A DNA stretch of 47,983 bases from a virus. This document shows, in pieces, positions 30,514-39,797 of the stretch; the first letter of the stretch is position 1; each line of letters starts with the position of its first letter. The DNA lies in the IMG/VR virus record IMGVR_UViG_3300044981_000145, positions 1 to 47,983 of that record. The stretch is one strand, 5' to 3'. The translations under genes and the position numbers were made by a program. Below the pieces are notes generated by a model, which was given only the letters and a program-made list of their open reading frames with translations, made no database searches and was not told the origin of the DNA.

Positions 30514-32936
30514 AAACACGTTTACTGTTACTTCTATTAACAATACTATCGTTTGCTTCGCTCGCCGAAGCGCAAACAACCGTGAATTTGACCGTTCAAG
30601 ACACGTCGAGCGCTTTTTGGAATGGGGCTTGGAGTGTCTCGTTACGACTTCCTCCCGGACAGCCTATTACAGGCTTTTCCCTCGTTTGTGGGGGAGGCTC
30701 TACGGCGAATCAGTCGGGTACGCTTTCAAGCGGTTTGGCAACGATGTCCCTTCCAGCGAATGCTTGCGTCGCGCCCGCGGGGACGCAATGGTATTTCACG
30801 GTTTGTTTTTCAGTGACGACCGGAAATTGCTATAATCAACTTGTTGTTGTGGGAGTCGGCTCTCCTCAAGCAATAACTTTGAATCCACCCCCACCAACGG
30901 TAGTGTCTGGGGGCGGCTCCGGCGGGGGCATCACGAATCCGATCACAACTGGCGTGACAGTGGGGACGGGAGGGTCGGTATCAGCTACGGGGACCGGGAC
31001 GATCACGGCAACGGCAGTAGCAGGCTATCAAGGAAAAGTATTCAACGCTACGGACCCAGCGTATGGACTACTCGCAACAAATTCAGCAGCAGCAAACAAC
31101 ACGGCTCTGACCGCTTTGGCAACGGCTGTGAACGCCTATGCCGGGGGGTCCAGCATCCAAGACCGTCCGGTTGTTTATATTCCCGGAGGCAGCGCAGGAG
31201 CAAACGCCACGTATGCGTACTCAGGAGGATTGGTTTTCACGCGCCCTGTAGTGCTTCTATGCGGTGAAGGCGCGATGCTCAATTATACCGGAAGCGCTCA
31301 TGCTGCCGATTTTGGCCCCACTGGATTGACATTTGCCCCTACAAACGCAACGAACCAACAATTAAATTCGCAATATACCATCGACGGGTGTGGGTGGACT
31401 GGCGGCGGAAGCATGACGCAGGGGTTATTTTTCAATCCTGTAGTTCTGTCGCCTACAATCTTGAACAACACTTTTTATGATTTCGGGAACAATACGTCCA
31501 CGGTCTATGGCATTTATATCAGCGTCAATATTTCCAACGTCTACGTAGGACCGAACAACGAAATCATCAACGATGATGGGGTAGCAAGAAACTGGTTCCG
31601 TGTAGATGCAACATCAGGATTTAGCGATCAAGCGCATATCCACGATAATTTTTCGTTCAACTATCAACTATCAGCAGGCAATGTCACCTATACGATGCCC
31701 ACGGGAATTCTGGTATGGGTGGACGGGCAAGGCTCCGAAGTTTACGACAACAATTTTAATTTTTGCGCACCCTGTATTCGTATCGGCCCCGGACCTTCAG
31801 TGGGGGTGAATGGCACAAGAATCACTAATAATTATTTTGAGAGCGTATCCGGAGGGCCGAACGTTGCAACCGGCGTTCTGCAATACGGAGACCCAGGAAG
31901 CGCTATTTTCCCCGATTCCTTGTTTATTATTGGCAATTTCTTTCTTTCCAACAGCGCATCGGCAACATTCGCTGAGCCAGCCAGTGTAACGACGGGGTTG
32001 ACGAATGCGATGTTTGCAAACAACCGGATCACAGGCACTTTCGTTGTCCCTCTTTTCCAGCAAAACAACATAACCGGACAAACAGGAAACAGTTTCTGGG
32101 ACGACATTTGTGGCGGCGTTTCCTGCACGCCATTCCAAATCGAAGGCGTGGGAGCCAGTATCAATCCTTGGGGGCAACCTGGATATGGATTATTTCTCAA
32201 TGATGGGACTGCCGCTCTACCGATAATCGCCCGCACCTCAACGGCAGCCACGCAACCTACGGGCTTTCGATTCAGCGGGACAGGCGACCAGTATTCTGAA
32301 TTCGTAATGAACAACGGCGCTGGGTCAGGTTATTTCGGAGTCGCTCCGCAAAATGCCGCATCAACCTACGGCGGATTGTATTCCTACATCCCCAATGACC
32401 CCGGCGCTGGCGGCTGCACCTTTCCTAACTGCGGCTTTTGGATGCGGCATTACTTGAACTCCACGCTCGCTGAAGATGCAATCCTGAGCATGGAAAACGG
32501 CCGCGACATCACGTTCTACACGACCGCGAGCAACACGCAAACGAAGAAGTTCAGCATCTTGAATAATGGCGGATTGACTCTTGGTGGGGCTGGAGTGCAT
32601 GGCACTTTATGGGTATCACAGACCGCTCCAACGATTGCGGCAGGCGGATGTGGCGGGGCGGCAGCCAGCATCCTTGACAGCAACGGGACGGCTGCTTTCG
32701 CTGTTGGTGTAGGCACTGCCCCTGGAACGACTTGCACCATAACGATGCCAACAGCCGCTCATAGATGGGTCTGTCAAGGCACGGACATCACGACAAACTC
32801 TACGTCCGTATCCCAAGTCAAGCAGACCTCGGCTTCCACTACCACTTCTCTTGTGTTGACGAACTATTCGGATGTTTCTGTGGCGACTGCTTTTGTGGCA
32901 AGCGATGTTTTACAAGTTATCTGTGCGGCGGATTGA
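30510..32936 (+). CDS. Tailspike-like beta-helix protein with signal peptide
   Basis: 808 residues from ATG 30510. Sec signal MKTRLLLLLLTILSFASLAE-AQ. After a 100-residue Ig-like domain and a Gly/Thr-rich linker, residues about 170-480 show right-handed parallel beta-helix features (GLVFTRPVVLLCGEGAMLNY; TIDGCGWTGGGSMTQGLFFN; NISNVYVGPNNEIINDDGVA; NNYFESVSGG). Such spikes bind or cut surface polysaccharide. The C-terminal third has fibre-like repeats. Base and codon use from about 30930 to 32940 differ from neighbours (fewer TCG/GAC-type codons, more GGA, CAA and AAT), suggesting recent acquisition. Confidence 0.75.
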   Translation: MKTRLLLLLLTILSFASLAEAQTTVNLTVQDTSSAFWNGAWSVSLRLPPGQPITGFSLVCGGGSTANQSGTLSSGLATMSLPANACVAPAGTQWYFTVCFSVTTGNCYNQLVVVGVGSPQAITLNPPPPTVVSGGGSGGGITNPITTGVTVGTGGSVSATGTGTITATAVAGYQGKVFNATDPAYGLLATNSAAANNTALTALATAVNAYAGGSSIQDRPVVYIPGGSAGANATYAYSGGLVFTRPVVLLCGEGAMLNYTGSAHAADFGPTGLTFAPTNATNQQLNSQYTIDGCGWTGGGSMTQGLFFNPVVLSPTILNNTFYDFGNNTSTVYGIYISVNISNVYVGPNNEIINDDGVARNWFRVDATSGFSDQAHIHDNFSFNYQLSAGNVTYTMPTGILVWVDGQGSEVYDNNFNFCAPCIRIGPGPSVGVNGTRITNNYFESVSGGPNVATGVLQYGDPGSAIFPDSLFIIGNFFLSNSASATFAEPASVTTGLTNAMFANNRITGTFVVPLFQQNNITGQTGNSFWDDICGGVSCTPFQIEGVGASINPWGQPGYGLFLNDGTAALPIIARTSTAATQPTGFRFSGTGDQYSEFVMNNGAGSGYFGVAPQNAASTYGGLYSYIPNDPGAGGCTFPNCGFWMRHYLNSTLAEDAILSMENGRDITFYTTASNTQTKKFSILNNGGLTLGGAGVHGTLWVSQTAPTIAAGGCGGAAASILDSNGTAAFAVGVGTAPGTTCTITMPTAAHRWVCQGTDITTNSTSVSQVKQTSASTTTSLVLTNYSDVSVATAFVASDVLQVICAAD
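30526..30542. repeat. Dispersed palindrome copy 7
   Basis: TGTTACTTCTATTAACA, in the signal-peptide codons of the spike gene; weaker match. Confidence 0.35.
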
Positions 32937-32958
32937 GGTTGTGGAAACGGTGAACTAG

Positions 32959-33105
32959 ATGACTTTCTTTAAGCATAGCAAAGGCACTTATCGCAAAAGT
33001 ACACGTGGTGAGTTGTTCTTCGCGGTTTTGTATGTGGGTACTGTATTTATTCTGGGTTGGTGGCTACAACATTGGGTATGTGGACTTTGTATAGGAACAA
33101 GATAA
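32959..33105 (+). CDS. 48-residue membrane protein
   Basis: ATG 32959 to TAA overlapping the next ATG (TAATG). Basic N-terminus (MTFFKHSKGTYRKSTRGE) and one membrane span (LFFAVLYVGTVFILGWWLQHW) with two Cys after it. N-in/C-out topology. Its place before an exported protein is like an inner-membrane spanin partner, but it is too short to be confident. Confidence 0.5.
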   Translation: MTFFKHSKGTYRKSTRGELFFAVLYVGTVFILGWWLQHWVCGLCIGTR

Positions 33106-33812
33106 TGAAACGCTCTCTAATCCTCTTCGCTCTTTTGCTCTGCGCTGGAACCGCGAACGCTCAATCCATCCAATCCAAAGCCTGCGACCGCCAGGAGTTT
33201 GTCACGCCCATAACGCGCGGAGGAGGATACGTCAAGCCCTGTACGTTCAATAAGCCTGTGACAGCTCATGCGCTGATTGTCGCGCCAGGAGTCGGCACTT
33301 GTGTCAGCGGGAACTGCAACCCTGTCACTGACAGCCAAGGAAACGTCTGGCAGATAGCAATCACCTGCCCGTATTACGGTGGGGTTGGGTTGTGGTACGC
33401 ACTCGACGCCAAGCCCGGTCCTACAACCGTCAATTTCGGCACGAATGCCGTGTGGCAGGCATTTATAGGAGAGTATCCTCCCTCTTCGGGCTTGGATGCC
33501 GCGACCTGCAACACTTACGCTGGACAGAATCTTGACATAGCTCCAGGCGGATCTAACGATGAAAGCTGGACATGGCTGGAAACTTCACAATCCGGCGACT
33601 TGATAATCGCGTGGGAAGAGAGTGGTGTTGACTTGAATAGTCTCTACTCGCCCACTCCAGGCTTTGGTTTCACCCTTCGCGGAGTTCAGTACGGTGATTT
33701 CATGTTCGAAGATATATGGGCCTCCGGGCCTGGCTATTACTTTCCGAACATGAAGTGGGAAAACGCTGCCGCTCATTGGGTGATGGGTGCGGCTGCGTTC
33801 AAGATGCAATGA
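33105..33812 (+). CDS. Exported protein with signal peptide
   Basis: 235 residues from ATG 33105. Signal MKRSLILFALLLCAGTANAQ. Mature domain is a beta-sandwich-like fold with several Cys (CDRQEFVT; VKPCTFNKP; GTCVSGNCN; ATCNTYAG) that probably pair, so it works outside the cytoplasm. 'TAHALIVAPGVG' and 'GDLIIAWEESG' resemble segments of bacterial surface proteins related to adhesins. Fourth signal-peptide protein in the tail region. Confidence 0.65.
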   Translation: MKRSLILFALLLCAGTANAQSIQSKACDRQEFVTPITRGGGYVKPCTFNKPVTAHALIVAPGVGTCVSGNCNPVTDSQGNVWQIAITCPYYGGVGLWYALDAKPGPTTVNFGTNAVWQAFIGEYPPSSGLDAATCNTYAGQNLDIAPGGSNDESWTWLETSQSGDLIIAWEESGVDLNSLYSPTPGFGFTLRGVQYGDFMFEDIWASGPGYYFPNMKWENAAAHWVMGAAAFKMQ

Positions 33813-33874
33813 ACACCGCCCTGCTATTCAAGCCTACGGGAGCGGTGAAGGAATTTTCGACGGATACTAAATGA
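33809..33874 (+). CDS. Possible 21-residue peptide
   Basis: ATG in ATGA overlap with the preceding stop, ending TGA at 33874; would fill the gap to the next gene. Too short to evaluate; kept because the coupling pattern is the same as elsewhere. Confidence 0.25.
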   Translation: MNTALLFKPTGAVKEFSTDTK

Positions 33875-33882
33875 GGACATAA

Positions 33883-34632
33883 ATGCCAGTTCTATTTCCA
33901 TCAACACCTCAACCACTTCCTATCTACTTTGTTATTCAGCAGCTTGAGAACGAAGTTTTGCTGCGTTGTGAAAACAAAGTGTCGGATATCGGGCGCACTG
34001 ACATTTGGCTCCGTGACGCCTTACTCGAAATAACGAGCAACCCTGACTTTAGAAACGAGTTCGACCTTCTTGAGGAGCTTGGACAGCAGTTTAACCTAAC
34101 ACCTCAAGTGCAGGAGTATGCCTTTTCAAACATCGTACCTACCGGCGACTACAATGTCTCGACCCTCGATGTATTGATATGGCAAGACCCCCCGACGAAC
34201 TCGATACGTCGAAAGCTTTTGCAGTCGCACTATCAAAAAGCCGATAACTTCCAACCTACCTTTTCGCTTCCTACGGAGTGGTATCGCTTTGCGGACCAAA
34301 TCGGTTTTACTCCCGTTCCTGACAAGGCGTATCAGATACAAGCTCGTATTCTGAGACAGCATCCCATTAACGATAATCAGCTCAATCAGACACAAATACT
34401 TATACCGCGCGAGTGGAACGAAATCCTTGTCTGGTCTGCCGTCGAGCGCGGCTTTATGGAGTACCTCGAATATGAAAAGGCGACAAAGGTTCATCAGCTT
34501 CTCTACGGAGATCCGAAGCATCCTGATCGTCCTGGCTTGATTGAGGGGCGTAAGAAGCGTCGCGAGATGGAGGCTCACCGTACCGAAGAGCCTCTACGCC
34601 CAGTTTATCGACGTGCAATGTGGGGGTCTTAA
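33883..34632 (+). CDS. Head-tail adaptor-like protein
   Basis: 249 residues. Helical N-terminal half and 'YFVIQQLENEVLLRCENKVS', 'DIWLRDALLEITSNPDFRNE', 'PREWNEILVWSAVERGFMEY' resemble podovirus adaptor or tail-accessory proteins of the P22 gp4 type, which dock below the portal. Charged C-terminus. Next to probable ejection proteins, as expected of such phages. Confidence 0.55.
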   Translation: MPVLFPSTPQPLPIYFVIQQLENEVLLRCENKVSDIGRTDIWLRDALLEITSNPDFRNEFDLLEELGQQFNLTPQVQEYAFSNIVPTGDYNVSTLDVLIWQDPPTNSIRRKLLQSHYQKADNFQPTFSLPTEWYRFADQIGFTPVPDKAYQIQARILRQHPINDNQLNQTQILIPREWNEILVWSAVERGFMEYLEYEKATKVHQLLYGDPKHPDRPGLIEGRKKRREMEAHRTEEPLRPVYRRAMWGS

Positions 34633-35604
34633 ATGTACTCTATTCCTGATTTCGCAAACCTTGGCAAGAACGGCGGATATGGCGGAATGCCGGCTGGAGG
34701 GATGCAGCAAGACTTCGGTAGTCTTGGTGGGACGAGCTCTACGTCAAATCAGTATATGAATTTCCCCTCGATGACCATGCCTTCGACTGGCGGCCCGCTC
34801 GACATGGGAACTCCAGCGACTCCTCAACCGTCACCCGCCGTTTCTGCCCCGCCCGGTGTCGTGCCTCCGTCTCAGTTTCCGCTACCAGGCGACCCGTTGC
34901 AAAACCCGAACAACACCCTACTCGCCGGCGTAGGCGGTAACCTCCCCGGAGGGGCTGCGACAGGTCGTACGATCGACCCTCAGTTTACGTCGGAGTTCGC
35001 TCAGTATCTTATGGGGATGCTCGGTAAAGGAGCTACGCCATTCAATCTGTCAACGACGCTACCGTCGACCGGTCAAACAACGGCTCCGGGTCAGCTTACC
35101 GCTCCCGACAATCCTATCCTACAAGCTCTTCAACAGTTTTACACAACCGGAACCGGCGGTCCGCTCCCTGGCGTTTTACCGATGTGGCAGTCGGAAATGA
35201 AGTCGATGCAGCTTCCCATCGAGCAACAGCTCGCGAATATCAAGGAGCAGTTCGGGGCTCGTGGAGCGCTTGGCTCTACTGAAATGGCAACGGCGCTTGA
35301 GCAGTATGGGTCACAGACCGCGGCGGACCAAGAATCGCTTTTGGGACAGCTTACGCTTCAGGCATTGCCCGGTATGGAGCAGGCTGGAGTTAATCAGCAG
35401 ACGATTGACCAAGGTTCGATCGACAGAATGCTTCAAGAGTTTATCAGAACACAGCCCGAGAACTCGCCGTTGCTCGGTATGGAATCGGGCTTCGCTACGA
35501 CGTTTTCGCCGATCTACGGTAAGACGGGCTTCGGGGCGTCGTTTGGCTCTAGCTTTGGGTCTGCGCTTGGTGGTGGTCTTGGTAGTTTGATTACAGGACA
35601 ATAA
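34633..35604 (+). CDS. Gly/Pro-rich ejection protein 1 (candidate)
   Basis: 323 residues. Gly/Met-rich N-terminus, Pro/Thr-rich middle, then a helical segment (IEQQLANIKEQFGARGALGS; MATALEQYGSQTAADQESLL) and a Gly-rich end (FGASFGSSFGSALGGGLGSL). Similar small hydrophobic helical proteins accompany DNA-ejection proteins. Placed just before two larger internal-protein candidates and following the adaptor. Confidence 0.55.
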   Translation: MYSIPDFANLGKNGGYGGMPAGGMQQDFGSLGGTSSTSNQYMNFPSMTMPSTGGPLDMGTPATPQPSPAVSAPPGVVPPSQFPLPGDPLQNPNNTLLAGVGGNLPGGAATGRTIDPQFTSEFAQYLMGMLGKGATPFNLSTTLPSTGQTTAPGQLTAPDNPILQALQQFYTTGTGGPLPGVLPMWQSEMKSMQLPIEQQLANIKEQFGARGALGSTEMATALEQYGSQTAADQESLLGQLTLQALPGMEQAGVNQQTIDQGSIDRMLQEFIRTQPENSPLLGMESGFATTFSPIYGKTGFGASFGSSFGSALGGGLGSLITGQ

Positions 35605-35605
35605 A

Positions 35606-37012
35606 ATGAGCCAAATCAACCCCGCGATTCAACAACTTATGAAGTCTGGCATTTTGCCGATGCTTCTTCAGAAGCTGAAGGGTCAAGGCGGTCAGCCGGG
35701 AGCCTCCCCTCAAGGTGGTGCTCCTCAGGCTACGCCTCCCTTCATGCCCTCTCAAGGAGCATCACAACCCGGTGTCGGCGGAAGCCCTCCCGGTGGAGGG
35801 GGTAGTCCTCAAGTTAAATACGACCCTTCGGGGGCTGGCGCTTCAATGCCTCCTCCGGTCGCACAGCCTCACGACGCCGTCAACAGTATCGCCGGTTTGC
35901 TCATGAACTGGAATCAACGAAAGAGCAAAGGCGAGGAAGCCGAGGCTGCGAATATCGCGCAGAATCTTGTTCAGGCAATTCGCAATAACGACAAGGATAC
36001 CATCAACGATATTCTAAACAACGACCACTCGAAGAAGATTCTCAACAAAGTCTACAAAGGCTGGCTCACCAAGATGGAGCAGGCTCAGAAGCCTGGGAAG
36101 GAGCCTGATCCAACGGTGAGCGGCTTCGAAGCGGGTATTCAAAAAGCCACGCAGGGAGGGCAGCAACCGCAGCAACCTCAAAGCAAAATGCCAATGCCTC
36201 AACAGCAATCTCAAGGAGGTGTAGGTGGCGTTCGGCTTCCAATGTCGACACAGCAAGACCAGCTTGGGGCTGCTAGAGTGTCGGCCGAGACTCAGGCCTC
36301 GAAGCAGGACCCGAGTCGTCTTTTGGCTGGCGATCCCAAGACCCAAGCAGAGATGGCAAAAGCCGCTGCCGAGGTTCAGAAGGCTCAGCTTGAGGTACAA
36401 AAGTACGAGCTAGAGCTTAAGACTAAGCAGCAAGAAGCGGCTTCATCAGAAGCGCGAGGGAAGGCAGCTTTGGCTGCGACCGAGGCGAGGGGAAAGTTTG
36501 CTACCGATATCGAGCATGAGAAGTATCTCACGTCGCTTGTTAATCTCGACATAGCGAAGCAGCGCTTCCGCAACACCGTTCAGGCCAAAGCTGGAAAGCA
36601 GAAGCAGCTTCCCATCTCCGACAGGATTAAGATAGAATCTGTCGACAAGGCGATTAGCATTGTCGAAGGAGTTCTTAAAGACAAGAGAGGCTTCTCCGTA
36701 AGCGATATAACATCTCTATCGAACGAGCTCAAAGCCGCCGGCTCTACAGAGCTTATCAAGCGACTTCCTTCGGAGTACACAACTTGGCTTCATGGAAAGG
36801 GAACCGTCGACGACTTCGCTGCCGCGCTGAATCACTATAAGGAGTCGCTTAAGAAAGCCTTCGACGATGGCTATCCTGGGTGGGATGGCTCGGCTCCTGA
36901 CAAGAAAGCCAAGACCGCTTCGGGCGAACAAGTTGATGACGAAAGCGACGATGTCGACGCCGATATTATTGTGAACCCAGAGGACTTGGAAGAGCCTGCA
37001 AAGAAGCCATAA
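35606..37012 (+). CDS. Ejection/internal virion protein 2 (candidate)
   Basis: 468 residues. N-terminal 90 residues Gly/Pro/Gln-rich, then alpha-helical; about 235-315 is a long coiled coil (AEMAKAAAEVQKAQLEVQKY; ELKTKQQEAASSEARGKAAL). Acidic C-terminus. Composition and position match internal virion proteins that are injected ahead of the DNA and build a channel. Confidence 0.55.
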   Translation: MSQINPAIQQLMKSGILPMLLQKLKGQGGQPGASPQGGAPQATPPFMPSQGASQPGVGGSPPGGGGSPQVKYDPSGAGASMPPPVAQPHDAVNSIAGLLMNWNQRKSKGEEAEAANIAQNLVQAIRNNDKDTINDILNNDHSKKILNKVYKGWLTKMEQAQKPGKEPDPTVSGFEAGIQKATQGGQQPQQPQSKMPMPQQQSQGGVGGVRLPMSTQQDQLGAARVSAETQASKQDPSRLLAGDPKTQAEMAKAAAEVQKAQLEVQKYELELKTKQQEAASSEARGKAALAATEARGKFATDIEHEKYLTSLVNLDIAKQRFRNTVQAKAGKQKQLPISDRIKIESVDKAISIVEGVLKDKRGFSVSDITSLSNELKAAGSTELIKRLPSEYTTWLHGKGTVDDFAAALNHYKESLKKAFDDGYPGWDGSAPDKKAKTASGEQVDDESDDVDADIIVNPEDLEEPAKKP

Positions 37013-39199
37013 ATGCCTGAGCCTCAACAAGACGACAAGAAGCATGTCAGGGTCTTCGGGCCGGACAACAAGTACTATCAGTTTCCGGCCGGGACGACGA
37101 AGGATGCTGCTGTCGCTTTCTTCAAGAAGCGTGGGATAACCTCGCCTGAAACAAAGCCCGCTGCGCCTCAGGCAGCGCCTCAGCAAACGGGCGTGCCGGC
37201 TCCGCAAGGGCCTCCGACCATCGGTCAAAAGATGGACGTCGAAGCTGAGCGCGAGCAAGGCATGGTGTCTCGTTATAGACCACGTTGGGACGACCCCGCA
37301 AAGGTTCTACGAGACCCCCCTTGGCTTGGAAGCTTTAGATACCTCGGCGGCGAGCTCTTTGGCGGAGCCAGAGCTGGAGCGACGATAGCCGTAGGCGGAG
37401 CGAAGCTCATCCACGACATTGCGTCGGCGCTCGACCCTATTGAAGGATACAAACGCCCGCTCGGAGATCCACAGCTTCAAGTCGGTAAGGACGTAGTCGA
37501 CATTGGTAAAGGAATCCTCGATATAGGAAAAGCCTCCTGGGATATGCTCAAGCATTTTCCGGAGTCTATGGGCGATCCTGACAAGTTCGGTAACCATATC
37601 ACGAATGTCGCGGCTGTCGTCGATGGCGGGATTAAGCTGAGCAAAGCTGTCGCTGAGGGATTGGCGAAATCGCCTGGGGCAAAGGTCAACCCAACTGAGG
37701 CTGTATCGAAGGCTCACGAAGTTACGTCCGGAACCCCGTCGAGGCTTTTGCATCGTAAAGCGTTCGAAGAAGCTTACGTTCACTCAAAGGGTCTTGACGT
37801 AGCAAAAAAGATCTCGAAAGCAGCTAAAGCTGTTCAAGATGAGGTCAAAGCTCATGCCGAAGGTATCGCGTCGCAGATCGACGGCAAGATACCAACCGGC
37901 GTTATTGACGCCGGTGCTGAGGCCAAAACCATCATGCAGGAGTTTCAGGATGTAGTCAAGACTCCTGACAAGGCTCATCCCGTTTTGGTACAAATGGTTA
38001 AAGACGCTCAGGCGACGGCTCCAAAGATGTGGACGTGGGAAAAAGCTCGTCAGTTTAGAACGTCGGTCGGTCGGGCGTGGGGGCAGGTCAAGGGACCGCA
38101 AGAGGTCGTACTTGCAAAGGTCTATAAAGATTTGACGAATAAGCTTGGAAGCACGGCGAAGCAGTACGGCCTCGAGAACTCGTGGAAGAAGTACAACGAG
38201 CTTGCGTCGAAGATGGACAAAGAGTTTGCTGACACGGTCGATGGAGTTCGCGACGCGCAGTCGGGGCAGGAAGTTGCGCAGCGTCTCACCAAAGACACCG
38301 CGCTAACAAGCGAGCTTTCGCGCAACCTGTCCAAGTATGGACTGAACCACGCCGAGGTTCTCGACTTTGTCAAGACTGCTCAGCGCGTGCTTCGCAATAA
38401 GGGCTTTTGGAATAAAACGCTTTTTCGTCTAGCCTACGGCTCGCCAACCGGCGCTCCGACAATGATCCTGATGAGAATGGCCGGAGCTCCTTGGATGGTT
38501 GGCCTCGGTGCAGGAGCGATCGTTGGATTGGCTTCGTCTTATCTTGTCAATATGGCGAGAGCGCTAAGGCTATCGCCCGAAGTCATTGAGCATATGATGA
38601 AGGACCGCGAGCTGCCGGGTCCGTCGAAGGTCGATAAGGGGGTGTTCCCTGACGAGGGCGCAAAGACTTTGCCAGAAGGCGAGCCTCCAAAGACTCCACC
38701 GCAGCTTCCTGCTCCGTCGGAAGATGTAATAGAGCAAGCACGTCGTACACGAGGTGCTGGAACTAAAGAGCCTATGGAGGATCAGGTTCAAAAAGCTCGT
38801 GATAAGATTGCTACTGATAAAGAGGCAAAGCGTTTAGAGTGGGAAAAGAAGCAACAGGAAGCAAGAGCGGCGAAGGCTCCAGAGGTCAAGAAAGTTGAGC
38901 CCGAACAACATGGCACAGGCAAACTAGCCGACCAAGCCAAGGCTCGTGAGCGTATTACAAAGAATCGAGGAACGGCGAAGCGTACCAAAGAGGCCCAAGC
39001 GCAGGAAGCTCAGGCGCGCGCTCAGGCAACGGGGCTTGATGTCTCGCAGCTTCAGATACCTGAGATGGAGGAGTTCGTTCGTACGAAGAACCCCACGGCG
39101 TACAGCGGGCTTCAGAAGCTTCGCAAGTCTAAGGGTATTACAGACGAGATGTATAGCGAAGCCCTAAAGTACTACATCTTGGAGCATCTAGAAAAATAA
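37013..39199 (+). CDS. Large internal virion/ejection protein 3
   Basis: 728 residues. Start has a small domain typical of phage internal proteins (VRVFGPDNKYYQFPAGTTKD AAVAFF split here: residues 11-36), then long helical regions, a hydrophobic segment near residues 480-515 (GAPWMVGLGAGAIVGLASSY), and a very charged Lys/Glu/Ala coiled coil at 585-690. The hydrophobic segment could insert into the host membrane during ejection. Last large gene of the rightward block. Confidence 0.6.
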   Translation: MPEPQQDDKKHVRVFGPDNKYYQFPAGTTKDAAVAFFKKRGITSPETKPAAPQAAPQQTGVPAPQGPPTIGQKMDVEAEREQGMVSRYRPRWDDPAKVLRDPPWLGSFRYLGGELFGGARAGATIAVGGAKLIHDIASALDPIEGYKRPLGDPQLQVGKDVVDIGKGILDIGKASWDMLKHFPESMGDPDKFGNHITNVAAVVDGGIKLSKAVAEGLAKSPGAKVNPTEAVSKAHEVTSGTPSRLLHRKAFEEAYVHSKGLDVAKKISKAAKAVQDEVKAHAEGIASQIDGKIPTGVIDAGAEAKTIMQEFQDVVKTPDKAHPVLVQMVKDAQATAPKMWTWEKARQFRTSVGRAWGQVKGPQEVVLAKVYKDLTNKLGSTAKQYGLENSWKKYNELASKMDKEFADTVDGVRDAQSGQEVAQRLTKDTALTSELSRNLSKYGLNHAEVLDFVKTAQRVLRNKGFWNKTLFRLAYGSPTGAPTMILMRMAGAPWMVGLGAGAIVGLASSYLVNMARALRLSPEVIEHMMKDRELPGPSKVDKGVFPDEGAKTLPEGEPPKTPPQLPAPSEDVIEQARRTRGAGTKEPMEDQVQKARDKIATDKEAKRLEWEKKQQEARAAKAPEVKKVEPEQHGTGKLADQAKARERITKNRGTAKRTKEAQAQEAQARAQATGLDVSQLQIPEMEEFVRTKNPTAYSGLQKLRKSKGITDEMYSEALKYYILEHLEK

Positions 39200-39234
39200 G
39201 TTTCGACAAGGACGCTTGTCGATGTTGTCAAATC

Positions 39235-39251
39235 TGTTACTTTTGTTAACA
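39235..39251. repeat. Dispersed palindrome copy 8
   Basis: TGTTACTTTTGTTAACA, 13 bases before the start of the last rightward gene, the same spacing to ATG as copy 5. Confidence 0.5.
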
Positions 39252-39264
39252 AAAGGGAGACAAA

Positions 39265-39516
39265 ATGGCAAACGGAAGCAGCGCACACAGCACCATCGGG
39301 ACTGTTAAGTCGACTTGCAACAGCCTCGAAGTATCGCCGTCGTGTCACAGCGCGACGAGTCCAATCGCCCACGGAGGTTCGCGCGCGGTGGGACATGGCG
39401 TAAGTCACACAACGGGCAAGCTGGCTCACGGCTCGACGACCCGGCCTAAGCCCAAGGGCACGGCTCATCACATGGGCAAAAAGGACATGATGCATCAAAA
39501 GTCGAAGGGTCGCTAG
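39265..39516 (+). CDS. Small His/Ser-rich basic protein
   Basis: 83 residues, ATG after AAGGGAG. Very rich in His, Ser, Gly and Lys (HGSTTRPKPKGTAHHMGKKD), probably disordered, could bind metal or DNA. Separate leader with palindrome copy 8 suggests its own control. Its TAG overlaps the stop of the converging gene. Confidence 0.6.
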   Translation: MANGSSAHSTIGTVKSTCNSLEVSPSCHSATSPIAHGGSRAVGHGVSHTTGKLAHGSTTRPKPKGTAHHMGKKDMMHQKSKGR

Positions 39517-39797
39517 GACTTAATAAGCGATCCACCGATTCTTGTGAGCAGTTCCTCTGCCCCAGGAGTCACGATTCGTAGAAGTGATTCAAATGGAGCC
39601 CCCGGTATTTGTTTGAGGCTCATGTCGCACACAACACGAACAAATGCCGGGGTTATTCCATTCGCGGTGTGAATCCCCCCGTTTTCGATCGCAATCACCT
39701 TGAAGATAGGTACGGTCTTGAAAATAACGGTGACATAGCCGTCTTTGACGAGAAGATTGCCGACACAGTCGCGGGGTTCTGGAATTGGGTTGGTCAT
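39513..39797 (-). CDS. Hypothetical protein
   Basis: 94 residues; the ATG overlaps the stop of the MazG-like gene. Strand-rich (GYVTVIFKTVPIFKVIAIEN) then helical (GAPFESLLRIVTPGAEELLT). No family recognised. Last gene of the leftward block; stop codons of the two converging genes share CTAG at 39513-39516. Confidence 0.6.
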   Translation of the reverse strand: MTNPIPEPRDCVGNLLVKDGYVTVIFKTVPIFKVIAIENGGIHTANGITPAFVRVVCDMSLKQIPGAPFESLLRIVTPGAEELLTRIGGSLIKS

